64,000 bases of DNA, taken from positions 1,541,501-1,605,500 of the forward strand of contig NZ_CP160680.1 in NCBI RefSeq assembly GCF_040784935.1, read 5' to 3'. Origin of the DNA: Lewinella sp. LCG006. GTDB lineage: Bacteria > Bacteroidota > Bacteroidia > Chitinophagales > Saprospiraceae. Within the stretch, counting starts at the first letter, position 1, and each line of letters opens with the position of its first letter. Under the pieces are notes generated by a model, which was given only the letters and a program-made list of their open reading frames with translations, did not search any database and was not told where the DNA came from. Both the position numbers and the translations under genes were made by a program. Positions 56,118 through 64,000 of the stretch are shown one piece after another.

Positions 56118-58874
56118 TTATCCCTCCAATTCCGTCACCGCATCATTAAGATCATCCGTAGCTTTTTTCAGTTCATCAACGGTATCTTCCCGCTTCTTCG
56201 ACGAACGGCGACTACGTTTTTTTGGTGCCTCCTCAGCGGTTTTTGGGGTGTAAGTCGCATTGGGGTCGAAAGGTTCCTTGCTAAAGCTGAGGGCCTCCTT
56301 TTCCAAATCTACGTAAATGGTGTCTCCTGCACTAAAGGTATCCGCAATGATGACGCTAGAAAGACCATCGACTAAATCTCGTTGCAACACCCGCTTCATC
56401 GGACGGGCACCAAACTGTGGGTCGTAACCACGATCAGCCAACCAATCCAGTGCCCGCTCGCTGATTTTCATGACCATCCCTTTCTGGGCCAGCATTTTTT
56501 CGGTTTTGCGCAAAAGCAGCTTCGAAATTTTCTTGATTTCCTCCCGGGTCAGCGGCAGGAACATGATTCGCTCATCGATACGGTTCAAAAACTCAGGTCG
56601 TAAATTCTCTTTCAGGGTTTCGAATACTTCTTCTTTTGTCGTCTCTATAATTTCATTGCGGTGCTCCTCTCCTACGGCGTCCAGATCTTCAAAGTTTTCC
56701 AAAATCACTTCTGCCCCCATATTCGAAGTCATAATAATAATGGTGTTTTTGAAACTGGCTACCCGCCCTCGGTTGTCTGTCAACTGCCCATCATCCAGCA
56801 CCTGCAACAGGATATTGAAAGTATCCGGGTGGGCTTTTTCTATCTCATCCAGCAACACTATACTGTAAGGCCTGCGACGTACGGCTTCCGTCAGTTGCCC
56901 ACCTTCGTCGTAACCTACGTATCCCGGAGGCGCTCCCACCAGGCGGCTCACCGCGTGGCGTTCCTGGTATTCGCTCATATCGATCCGAGTGATGGCCCGT
57001 TCGTCATTGAACAGTACTTCGGCCAGTGCTTTCGCCAATTCAGTTTTTCCTACGCCAGTAGGGCCCAGAAAAATAAACGAACCAATCGGCCTACCCTCAT
57101 CCTGCATCCCGGCGCGGCTCCTACGCACGGCATTGGCCACGGCCACTACGGCTTCGTCTTGCCCTATCAGGCGCTGGTGCAGCTCATCTTCCAGTTGTAG
57201 CAGTTTTTCTTTTTCACTTTGCAGCATCCGCGCTACCGGAATTCCCGTCCAGCGCCCTACTACTTCGGCAATGTCGTTGGCCGTTACCTCTTCGTTGGTA
57301 AATCGCTTTTCGTCCGGCAATTTATCCAGTTTCTCCAAGGCAATATCTAGCTGACTTTGCAACTCCTGCAGCTCACCGTAACGAATTTTAGCTACTTTCT
57401 CAAAGTCGCTATGGCGCTCGGCCCGATCGGCCTCTTGCTCTTTTTCTTCCATCTGCTTCTTCAAGCCCTGCACGAGATCTACAATCTCCTTCTCGCCCTG
57501 CCATGAGGCCCGCAAGCCATCACGTTTTTCTTTTGCGTTAGCAATTTGCTCATTGATATTGGCCAATTTAGCATTGTTTTTCTCCCGCTTAATGGCTTCG
57601 CGCTCTATCTCCAGTTGGCGCACCTTGCGCTCCCATTCGTCTACTTCTTCGGGCACACTGTCCAACTCCAAGCGCAGGCGGGCCGCGCTTTCGTCAATCA
57701 GGTCAATGGCTTTATCTGGCAACTGCCGGTCAGCAATGTAACGGTTACTCAACTCTGCTGCCGCCACCAATGCTTCATCCAGTATTTCTATTTTATGATA
57801 CACTTCGTAGCGCTCCTGCAAGCCGCGCAAAATCGAGATCGTATCCTCTACACTGGGTTCTTCAATCAGCACGGTCTGAAAACGCCGTACCAGCGCTTTG
57901 TCTTTTTCGAAATATTTTTGGTACTCATCCAACGTCGTCGCACCAATGGTACGTAGCTCGCCACGGGCCAACGCTGGTTTCAGGATATTGGCCGCATCCA
58001 TGGCGCCATTACCACCGCCAGCACCTATTAGGGTATGGATTTCGTCAATAAAGAGCACAATTTCGCCATTCGACTCGGTGGTTTCTTTGATCACCCCCTT
58101 CAGTCTTTCCTCAAACTCTCCTTTATACTTCGCCCCCGCAATCAGGGCTGCAATATCCAGCACGTAGATGCGCTTGCTCTTCAGGTTTTCCGGCACATCC
58201 CCCTTCACTATTCGCCAGGCAATCCCCTCTACAATGGCCGTCTTGCCTACGCCGGCTTCGCCAATCAGCAGGGGGTTGTTTTTCTTGCGACGCGACAGTA
58301 TTTGTAGCACCCGGCGCATCTCCTCATCACGCCCGATGATGGGGTCCAGTTTGCCACTTTCGGCCCGTTCGTTCAGGTTGATGGCAAATTTTTTCAAGGC
58401 ATTGTAGCTTTCTTCGGCGCTCTGGTCGGTGACTTTACGCCCTTTCCGTAAATCCACTATCGCGGCGCGCAGACCGTCATTGGTCAGGCCCATGTCCTTC
58501 AATATCTGGCCACCTTTGTCTTCACCTTGCAGAATCCCCAGCAGCATCAATTCTACGGAGATGTATTCATCTTCAAAGTCTGGCAACATCTTCTTTGCCC
58601 GGCTCAGCGCCTTATTGGCGGCGTCTGTCAAGTATTGCTTTTCACTACCTGCCACTTTGGGGTACTCCCTAATCGAACGATCCAGCTTGGCGATCAGTTC
58701 TTGTGGATCTACGCTGTTTTTTTCCAATAAAAAACGGACAACACTTTCGTCCGTATCCAAAATTCCTTTCAACAGGTGAGGAGTATCCACTTGTTGCTGG
58801 CTCAGGCCACCAGCTACTTTCTGCCCTTGCATGATCGCTTCCTGGGCCCGGGTCGTAAAATTATCGTAAGTCAT
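56118..58874 (-). CDS. clpB: ATP-dependent chaperone ClpB with charged C-terminal tail
   Basis: From the ATG at 58874 ([14 protein letters not shown]) the product is 918 residues. A start at 58988 would add 38 residues unlike ClpB. It disaggregates proteins with DnaK. Parts: Clp N-domain (to ~145), AAA-1 with GEAGVGKT (~205-212), coiled-coil M domain, AAA-2 with GPTGVGKTE (~603-611), and the C-terminal AAA lid. About 55 residues after ~864 are extra compared with E. coli ClpB: acidic/basic, with [13 protein letters not shown], probably a flexible tail. No heat-shock operator is apparent upstream. Confidence 0.96.
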   Translation of the reverse strand: MTYDNFTTRAQEAIMQGQKVAGGLSQQQVDTPHLLKGILDTDESVVRFLLEKNSVDPQELIAKLDRSIREYPKVAGSEKQYLTDAANKALSRAKKMLPDFEDEYISVELMLLGILQGEDKGGQILKDMGLTNDGLRAAIVDLRKGRKVTDQSAEESYNALKKFAINLNERAESGKLDPIIGRDEEMRRVLQILSRRKKNNPLLIGEAGVGKTAIVEGIAWRIVKGDVPENLKSKRIYVLDIAALIAGAKYKGEFEERLKGVIKETTESNGEIVLFIDEIHTLIGAGGGNGAMDAANILKPALARGELRTIGATTLDEYQKYFEKDKALVRRFQTVLIEEPSVEDTISILRGLQERYEVYHKIEILDEALVAAAELSNRYIADRQLPDKAIDLIDESAARLRLELDSVPEEVDEWERKVRQLEIEREAIKREKNNAKLANINEQIANAKEKRDGLRASWQGEKEIVDLVQGLKKQMEEKEQEADRAERHSDFEKVAKIRYGELQELQSQLDIALEKLDKLPDEKRFTNEEVTANDIAEVVGRWTGIPVARMLQSEKEKLLQLEDELHQRLIGQDEAVVAVANAVRRSRAGMQDEGRPIGSFIFLGPTGVGKTELAKALAEVLFNDERAITRIDMSEYQERHAVSRLVGAPPGYVGYDEGGQLTEAVRRRPYSIVLLDEIEKAHPDTFNILLQVLDDGQLTDNRGRVASFKNTIIIMTSNMGAEVILENFEDLDAVGEEHRNEIIETTKEEVFETLKENLRPEFLNRIDERIMFLPLTREEIKKISKLLLRKTEKMLAQKGMVMKISERALDWLADRGYDPQFGARPMKRVLQRDLVDGLSSVIIADTFSAGDTIYVDLEKEALSFSKEPFDPNATYTPKTAEEAPKKRSRRSSKKREDTVDELKKATDDLNDAVTELEG

Positions 58875-59354
58875 AGTCGAGTTTAAATCTGCGGTCTCAA
58901 ATATAACAAACCCCACCCACATCAACGCTGCCCTTTTATACCAAGACATAAGATTCATCGGCCAATCCAGTTTTTGGGCGGCTGTCATCGTCCCTCGTCA
59001 CCGGGGTGTTCAGCCCCTTAGGGGCATTACCATCCCTACCGCTGCTCGTCCGATGGAAGATCGGAATGCGCCGTGCTGGCCTAATTGCGGCCAGCACCTG
59101 GTAGTTGCGTAAAACTGCGAGTGATCTGTAGAAGAATGGGGTTACTTCTGAGTAGCCTGATTTCTCCACTTAAAGACCAGTTAACCAATCTTTTGGTGCG
59201 AGTCCCGGTGTTAGTTTTACCCACGTTAAACTATACTAAAAATTTAGCTTTGTGTATTTTGCGAACCGCATATTTTATTGGCAACAATTCTCCTTATGAA
59301 AGACCTGCGCTCTTTCGAAGGGCTAAGTTCTTATAAATTAAATACAACTAAAAA
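58875..59354. other. Repeat-like intergenic region between clpB and a serine hydrolase gene
   Basis: This 480-base region has a 9-bp hairpin GTGCTGGCC/GGCCAGCAC (59073-59081, 59089-59097), a small CCCC-TTAG-GGGC element near 59016 and a GC-richer part (58980-59170), then an AT-rich part. Short open frames here (58936-59169 minus, 59085-59336 plus) have no recognisable family. I see this as a repeat element rather than genes. Confidence 0.5.
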
Positions 59355-60422
59355 ATGAAACACATTTTAGCTATTTTGATAGTAATTCTCACCATTAACA
59401 TTGGTCTTGGGCAGCAGCATTCACAATTAGACAGTGTGATGAGCATTCATGTAAAAAATGGTTTTAATGGCAATGTAATTTACTCGCGAAACGACAGTAT
59501 CAAGTTTAAAGGAAACTATGGTTTCGCAAACACAGAAAACCAAATCCCTTTAACAGATACCTCTATTTTTGACCTAGCCTCTGTTTCAAAGCAGTTTACA
59601 GCTGTAGGTGTCATCCAATTAATTGAGAAGGAGTTACTATCCTACGACACGAAGCTAGAAGAAGTCTGGGCTGACTTTCCTTACCAAGGCATAACGATCG
59701 AACACCTTTTAAGACATCAATCTGGTTTGCCTGACTACATTGACTTTTTGAGTAAATCAAAATATTGGAATAAACAGAATATTGCAACTAATGATGATTT
59801 AATCAACATTATGAAAGAGCATGAGCTGCCTTTAGCCTTTACCCCAGGTACGCAATCCTTTTACAGTAACACTGGATACGCAATATTAGCATCGGTCATT
59901 GAACAAATAAGTGGCTTAACCTACGAAACGTATTTGCATGACAATATTTTTGATCCTCTTCAAATGCGCAACTCAAAAGTCGTCAGACGGATTTACAAAC
60001 CTGACAATGATTCTAATTTAACAACAGGCTACTACAGGAAAGGGAAAAAGAATGCTCCCAATTATTTATACGATAAGAAAATGAAGTACTATGATGGAAT
60101 TGTAGGTGACGGAATGGTCCATTCTACTATCCTAGACTTACTGAAGTGGAAACAAGCACTGAAAAATAATACTTTAATTTCCGAGGTAAATAAAGAGAAA
60201 ATGTTTTCTGGTGATGAAATCTCTTCCACCTATGGTTTTGGTTTTGTTATTCAGGACTCTGCGTCTTTAGGAAAATATGTACTACATACCGGTAGTTGGC
60301 AAGGTTATCATTCCTTTTTACTTTACATCTTATCATCAGATGAATTTGTAGTTGTTTTATCCAATAACAGCTATGATGAAACAGCAGGTATCAATAATGA
60401 CTTATTAAAATACGGTCGATAA
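59355..60422 (+). CDS. Serine hydrolase (class C beta-lactamase-like family)
   Basis: The product is 355 residues with a signal peptide (NIGLGQQ). The active-site S-x-x-K is in LASVSKQF, the Y-x-N motif is YSNTGYA, and the third motif region is HTGSWQG (an H-T-G variant of K-T-G). The family includes penicillin-binding proteins, esterases and D-aminopeptidases; a role in antibiotic resistance is not implied. It is clearly more AT-rich than the surrounding genes, and a gene remnant follows immediately, both suggesting recent acquisition. Confidence 0.92.
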   Translation: MKHILAILIVILTINIGLGQQHSQLDSVMSIHVKNGFNGNVIYSRNDSIKFKGNYGFANTENQIPLTDTSIFDLASVSKQFTAVGVIQLIEKELLSYDTKLEEVWADFPYQGITIEHLLRHQSGLPDYIDFLSKSKYWNKQNIATNDDLINIMKEHELPLAFTPGTQSFYSNTGYAILASVIEQISGLTYETYLHDNIFDPLQMRNSKVVRRIYKPDNDSNLTTGYYRKGKKNAPNYLYDKKMKYYDGIVGDGMVHSTILDLLKWKQALKNNTLISEVNKEKMFSGDEISSTYGFGFVIQDSASLGKYVLHTGSWQGYHSFLLYILSSDEFVVVLSNNSYDETAGINNDLLKYGR

Positions 60423-60423
60423 A

Positions 60424-60624
60424 CACCTCTTATTACCGGGTAAGCTTTTGGGGGCTGATGGAGCTTTTGTCTTCGACAAATCACCTACTGCACCAAAGCC
60501 CATCTTATTACAATTGGCACTACAACGCCTTGGAAAACGTTTTCCTAACCGCCTGTACTTGGTGATCGCCAAAAACTTACACGGAAAGAAGGTGATGGAA
60601 TACGTGCGGAATACGATGAAGTAA
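60424..60624 (+). pseudogene. Probable C-terminal remnant of an unidentified gene
   Basis: A 67-codon open stretch, in a different frame from the upstream gene, ends with TAA at 60622-60624. It has no start codon of its own near its 5' end. It reads LLLPGKLLGADGAFVFDKSP, then QLALQRLGKRFPNRLYLVIA and ends GKKVMEYVRNTMK. The residue pattern looks protein-like and its GC content is higher than the adjacent hydrolase. I do not recognise the parent protein. Confidence 0.4.
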
Positions 60625-60625
60625 G

Positions 60626-60681
60626 GTGAGATTTACCTTCTTGATACTCCGAATAGACAGAGACTCAAAGGTAAATCTCAC
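60626..60681. terminator. Inverted repeat after the gene remnant
   Basis: A 14-bp perfect inverted repeat GTGAGATTTACCTT (60626-60639) with its copy at 60668-60681 and a 28-base loop, two bases after the remnant's stop. The T-tract is missing, so its terminator role is uncertain. Confidence 0.5.
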
Positions 60682-60807
60682 TGTACTGAGTACTTGGTAG
60701 GGTATAGCCAACGTAAAAAGTTAAGGCAAACGACATAATTAAATTTTAAGGCTGTCTTTTTTGAAATGACAAAAACATGAGTATTGCCCGAAAATCAAGT
60801 TGAAGCC

Positions 60808-63564
60808 CTACCCTTCACTGTTCACCTTACTCAGCTTATAAGTAGCGGTAAGCATCGCAAAACGCCCCAAGGCATTGGCTTGGCTTTCTTCAAAATAATT
60901 GAAAGCATTACGGCGCTCCAATCCCCTGTTCTGGTTCAACAAATCAAAGACACTGACCTTCAGGGTAAGTCGTTTTCCCGTAAGGATACTTTTGTGAACA
61001 GAGGCTTGCCAGAGGGTGAAATTATTTTGCTGACCAAAAGCTTCGTCCGAAAATTGCTGGCGCTCCATTTCTGTACTCAACACCCAATCTTTAGGCAAAA
61101 ACCAGTCGGCAGAAATAAACCAATCCTGGCGCGAATAATTTTGGTTAAAGTTGTCCTGTTGTTCGTAGCGGGCCTGACTAAAATTCCACGCCGCACCCAG
61201 TTCCCAAGCGATAGTTTCCTGCTTTCTGTTTCGGAAACTCAGCGACCATTCCTGCTGCCAACGCTCGGCTCGGTCGGTCGTTTCATTGACCAATAGCTGC
61301 CCCAGGTTGTAGCTGGTGCTCCCCCTGAGCTGTAGACTCACATCTACCACCCGAAGTGGTGTACTGAAAGAGGCGTACAACTGGTTTTGCCACTCGTAGT
61401 CCGTATTAACAGGCTGTCGTACCTGCCGGAGTAACTCATCAATTGACAAACGATTCACAATACGGTTGTCAATGTAGCTGCTTCGTAAATTGGCAAAAAA
61501 ATTGGTAAAACTAAAAGCATCAATGATGGTGAGGCCAGCCGTAAAATCATGCTGGTATTCTGGCTCTAACCCAGGATTCCCCTCGTAAATACTGAGGCTA
61601 TTGGTATTGTCCACCAAGGTCTGCAACTGGCTCAAGCCTGGTGCATTGAGCCGGGTACTATAGCGCAGTTCCAGGTTTCTCGACGAGGTAAACTCATGTT
61701 TCCAACTGGCGCGGGGCAGTAAATACCAGAAGGAATTGGCCGTATTTGCTCCACTCTTTAAGTCACCATACTGGGCCTGCACGACAACGTCAAACCGGGA
61801 GCGTCGCGAGGTGAATAGCAGCCCCGTTCCTAGCAGACTCGTATTGAACGTTCGATCAAACACGCCACTTAACAACGGGTTAAGTTGATAATCAAAAGTC
61901 TCGGTACGATCCAGAAATGCTTTATCCAGGTCAGCTTGCTCACGTGTGAGCGTAAGGGTATTTTGCCAATACCAGTTTTCGTTCAATGGCTCCGTGAAGG
62001 CTAATCTTGCCTGCCAAAAAGCCGACTGCTCCGCGCTAAGCTGTTGCTGATCAAGAGAGTCACTCGCGTACAACATGCTGTTTTCTTGCCAGAAACGATC
62101 ACTGTTCAATAGATACTGTTCGCCCTCACTGTCTTGCTGGTCATAGGACAAACTGGCCGTAAACAACCTCCCTATCGTCTTGAATTTCAGAAAATACTGC
62201 ATATTCGCACTGCTTGACCAACGCAGGGGGGTATTGCGATAATCCTGTCGGCTGTCACTCGCTAGAAGATTCGCATTGGTGAAATTGCTTAGCGCATACG
62301 CTCGACTTGTCTTGCCATTCGTATAGCCGATATTTCCACCAAATAGTAGACGCTGCCGATCATCGAGTTCGTGCTGTACTTCCAGGTTTATCCGGTGGCT
62401 GCCCGTCCGGCTGTTTTCTTGTTGCTGCCCCATTGAGCGGTATGCTTCCTCGGCGAGTACGTTGTCACGAGTAAAACTTTCCTGCAACGCTCTTTTAAGG
62501 ATACTACCGAAATAATTACTGCTAAAAGTGGTATTCTCGCCCAAATCGCGATTGTAATTTAAGCCCAGCGCCTGCGAGGTATTCAAACCGCCACCGTCGC
62601 CAAAATTCAGCGGTACGCCCAGGTCATCATCATTGATATGAATACGACCTCCCCCCTGCTCCATCAGGTTGCCAAAGCCCCCCATAAAGTCGATGTAATC
62701 AAAAACTGAAAAACCTGGCTCGTTAATATTGTTGGCGCTTCCCAAAAGAGAGAGCTGCGATTGGTCATTAAACCGATTGACACTGGCTTTGCCTTGGTAG
62801 CGCCCATCACTTCCGTAACCTGCTGTTATTTCACCAAACTGACCCGCTTTTTTATCTTCCTTGAGCACCAGGTTAATGGTTTTCTCCTCCTCACCATCGT
62901 CAATGCCGGAAAATTCTTCCAGCTCCGATGCTTCGTCATATACCTGCACAGATTCCACGGCATCGGCTGGCAAATTTCGCGTAGCCACCTGAGGGTTATT
63001 ACCAAAAAAAGGCTTTCCATCTACCAGTACGTTCTTCACGTCTTCCCCCTGGGCTTTGATGCTACCATCGCGGGCTACTTCCACCCCGGGGAGTTGTTTC
63101 AAAAGTCGCTCCACATTGTCATCAGCACGCACTGAAAAAGCGCCGGCCTGGTACTGAATCGTATCTCCTTTGATGAGTACGGGTACATGCGCTGCTTTCA
63201 CGACTACCTCTTCCAGCAGCAGGTTTTCTGGCGAAAGCCAAATCTCCCCCAAATCAAGATGAGGTGCTTGCGCCGTAAAGCTGACGGATTGTTGGAAAGA
63301 ACCATAGCCGATGTAAGTGATCTGTAAAGTAATCTCCGCCCGGGTAATCCGGTTGAGCATAAATCGCCCCTTCCCATCAGAGATCGCAAAAGCCAGCAAG
63401 GTAGAATCTACCGGATTCATAGCAACCACCGTAGCCCCCGTCAGAGCCTGCTGATCAGGGTCGGTGATGGTTCCGCTAAGTTGATATTCATTGGTTTGCC
63501 CCGTCAATTCAAGGCCGATAAAACAGAGAGAGAGCACGAATAGAAATCGAGTGAAAAATTTCAT
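60808..63564 (-). CDS. TonB-receptor-like outer-membrane beta-barrel protein
   Basis: The product is 918 residues. After the signal peptide (LELTGQ) there is a carboxypeptidase-regulatory-like domain (~27-110: GTITDPDQQALTGATVV ... YIGYGSFQ), a plug-like domain (~120-215, with VERLLKQLPGVEV and NVLVDGKPFFG), then a long beta-barrel. Barrel strands show alternating aromatic residues (NYFGSILKRALQESF) and the chain ends in a short aromatic/hydrophobic strand. This layout matches the outer-membrane beta-barrel family related to SusC-like receptors. There is no SusD partner. The substrate is unknown. Confidence 0.9.
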   Translation of the reverse strand: MKFFTRFLFVLSLCFIGLELTGQTNEYQLSGTITDPDQQALTGATVVAMNPVDSTLLAFAISDGKGRFMLNRITRAEITLQITYIGYGSFQQSVSFTAQAPHLDLGEIWLSPENLLLEEVVVKAAHVPVLIKGDTIQYQAGAFSVRADDNVERLLKQLPGVEVARDGSIKAQGEDVKNVLVDGKPFFGNNPQVATRNLPADAVESVQVYDEASELEEFSGIDDGEEEKTINLVLKEDKKAGQFGEITAGYGSDGRYQGKASVNRFNDQSQLSLLGSANNINEPGFSVFDYIDFMGGFGNLMEQGGGRIHINDDDLGVPLNFGDGGGLNTSQALGLNYNRDLGENTTFSSNYFGSILKRALQESFTRDNVLAEEAYRSMGQQQENSRTGSHRINLEVQHELDDRQRLLFGGNIGYTNGKTSRAYALSNFTNANLLASDSRQDYRNTPLRWSSSANMQYFLKFKTIGRLFTASLSYDQQDSEGEQYLLNSDRFWQENSMLYASDSLDQQQLSAEQSAFWQARLAFTEPLNENWYWQNTLTLTREQADLDKAFLDRTETFDYQLNPLLSGVFDRTFNTSLLGTGLLFTSRRSRFDVVVQAQYGDLKSGANTANSFWYLLPRASWKHEFTSSRNLELRYSTRLNAPGLSQLQTLVDNTNSLSIYEGNPGLEPEYQHDFTAGLTIIDAFSFTNFFANLRSSYIDNRIVNRLSIDELLRQVRQPVNTDYEWQNQLYASFSTPLRVVDVSLQLRGSTSYNLGQLLVNETTDRAERWQQEWSLSFRNRKQETIAWELGAAWNFSQARYEQQDNFNQNYSRQDWFISADWFLPKDWVLSTEMERQQFSDEAFGQQNNFTLWQASVHKSILTGKRLTLKVSVFDLLNQNRGLERRNAFNYFEESQANALGRFAMLTATYKLSKVNSEG

Positions 63565-63669
63565 TTGCTTTTATTTAGGTGATTCATGGTGCGAAAACAG
63601 GATGGACTTTCGGCATTCGCCGAAGGCCGTTGAAGGATTTTTGGTAGAGGGCAGAGGGATTTTACCAGG

Positions 63670-63867
63670 CTATACCCGTTACTAAGTGGTCTGGGACATT
63701 CTCACTTGTCCTTTTTTGCTCTGACTGCGTTAAAAAGCCTCGCCGAAGCTTAGGCTTCGCCTACGTTTTTCGCCTTGGCAGAGCAAAAAATGACGTTGCG
63801 ATAATATTCCCAACTCAGAGGAGCTTGCGACGATCAGCGTAGCTAAACCACTTAGTGCCGGGTATAG
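63670..63867. repeat. Large nested inverted repeat (possible MITE or hairpin element)
   Basis: Outer arms 63670-63690 and 63847-63867 pair at 19 of 21 bases. Inside, TTTTTTGCTCTG (63712-63723) pairs with 63779-63790, and an innermost CGAAGC/GCTTCG (63744-63749, 63754-63759) closes the stem. Spacing differs between the arms, so it is an imperfect ~200-base hairpin. The 65-codon minus-strand open frame across it (63730-63927) is not convincing. Confidence 0.6.
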
Positions 63868-64000
63868 TAGAAACTGATCATTAATTACCCAACATCCGTT
63901 TTTCTCTTGACATCGGAAAAATTGCATAACTCTTCGTCATCCCTTTACCATCTACCCTAGGGACGCAAAGCGGACCGCATCCTTCTACAGACTTTCACCG
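63868..64000. other. Right end of window
   Basis: No gene or repeat that I can support in the last ~130 bases. Confidence 0.5.

Noticed and set aside
58936-59336. Two short open frames in the clpB upstream region
   Set aside because: They overlap hairpins and a repeat-like sequence and resemble no known protein.
63730-63927. 65-codon minus-strand frame at the right end
   Set aside because: Lies in the large inverted repeat and has no coding support.
1-64000. tRNA, rRNA, CRISPR, prophage and intact insertion sequence
   Set aside because: I looked for these and saw no sequence I could support, although a covariance search for tRNA was not possible here.

Overview
The window looks like a chromosomal piece of a marine or gliding-type Bacteroidota, most likely in or near the Saprospiria (Lewinella-like). 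The evidence is several secreted proteins ending in type IX secretion (T9SS) type A sorting domains, SprB-type repeats, an RprX/RprY-like two-component pair, a bacillithiol gene (bshA), few Shine-Dalgarno sequences and several TAnnTTTG-type -7 boxes. This placement is an inference; no rRNA or other marker gene is present.

Region 1 (1-15763, minus strand) is one giant open frame of about 5,254 visible codons. It has a complete 5' end with a signal peptide and runs off the left edge. It encodes a cell-surface adhesin-like protein: a carbohydrate-binding-like N-terminus, then Ig-like/PKD-like and SprB repeats. About 2 kb of its sequence recurs four times as a multi-domain cassette. A LytTR response regulator gene (16403-17161) lies divergently upstream.

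Region 2 (17163-23658) holds a BlaR1-like M56 membrane protease and a BlaI-like repressor with overlapping genes. Upstream are three copies of the palindrome TACGAA-N4-TTCGTA, one of which fills the spacer of a plausible promoter. After these come a lipoprotein, a YgjP-like metallopeptidase, a small membrane protein, a five-unit hairpin array and serC.

Region 3 (23956-38991) has a TPR-like lipoprotein, a possible MITE, secreted T9SS proteins (a reprolysin-like protease with a P domain, a four-repeat protein, others), two tandem POT peptide transporters, a threonine dehydratase-like enzyme and a small exported protein. Extracellular proteolysis and peptide uptake fit together here as nutrient acquisition, but a direct link is only inferred.

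Region 4 (39002-58874) is mostly housekeeping and signalling: a response regulator/histidine kinase pair, a SpoIIE-type phosphatase, an alpha/beta hydrolase, a polysaccharide deacetylase, gltX, bshA, a CUB/Fn3 T9SS protein, a MerR-type regulator, a YceI lipoprotein, a lactonase-family lipoprotein, thiL, a VOC protein, a cysteine-rich lipoprotein and clpB with an unusual charged tail.

Region 5 (58875-64000) is patchier: repeat-like intergenic DNA, an AT-rich serine hydrolase, a probable gene remnant, a TonB-receptor-like outer membrane protein and a large inverted repeat. I saw no tRNA, rRNA, CRISPR array or intact insertion sequence.
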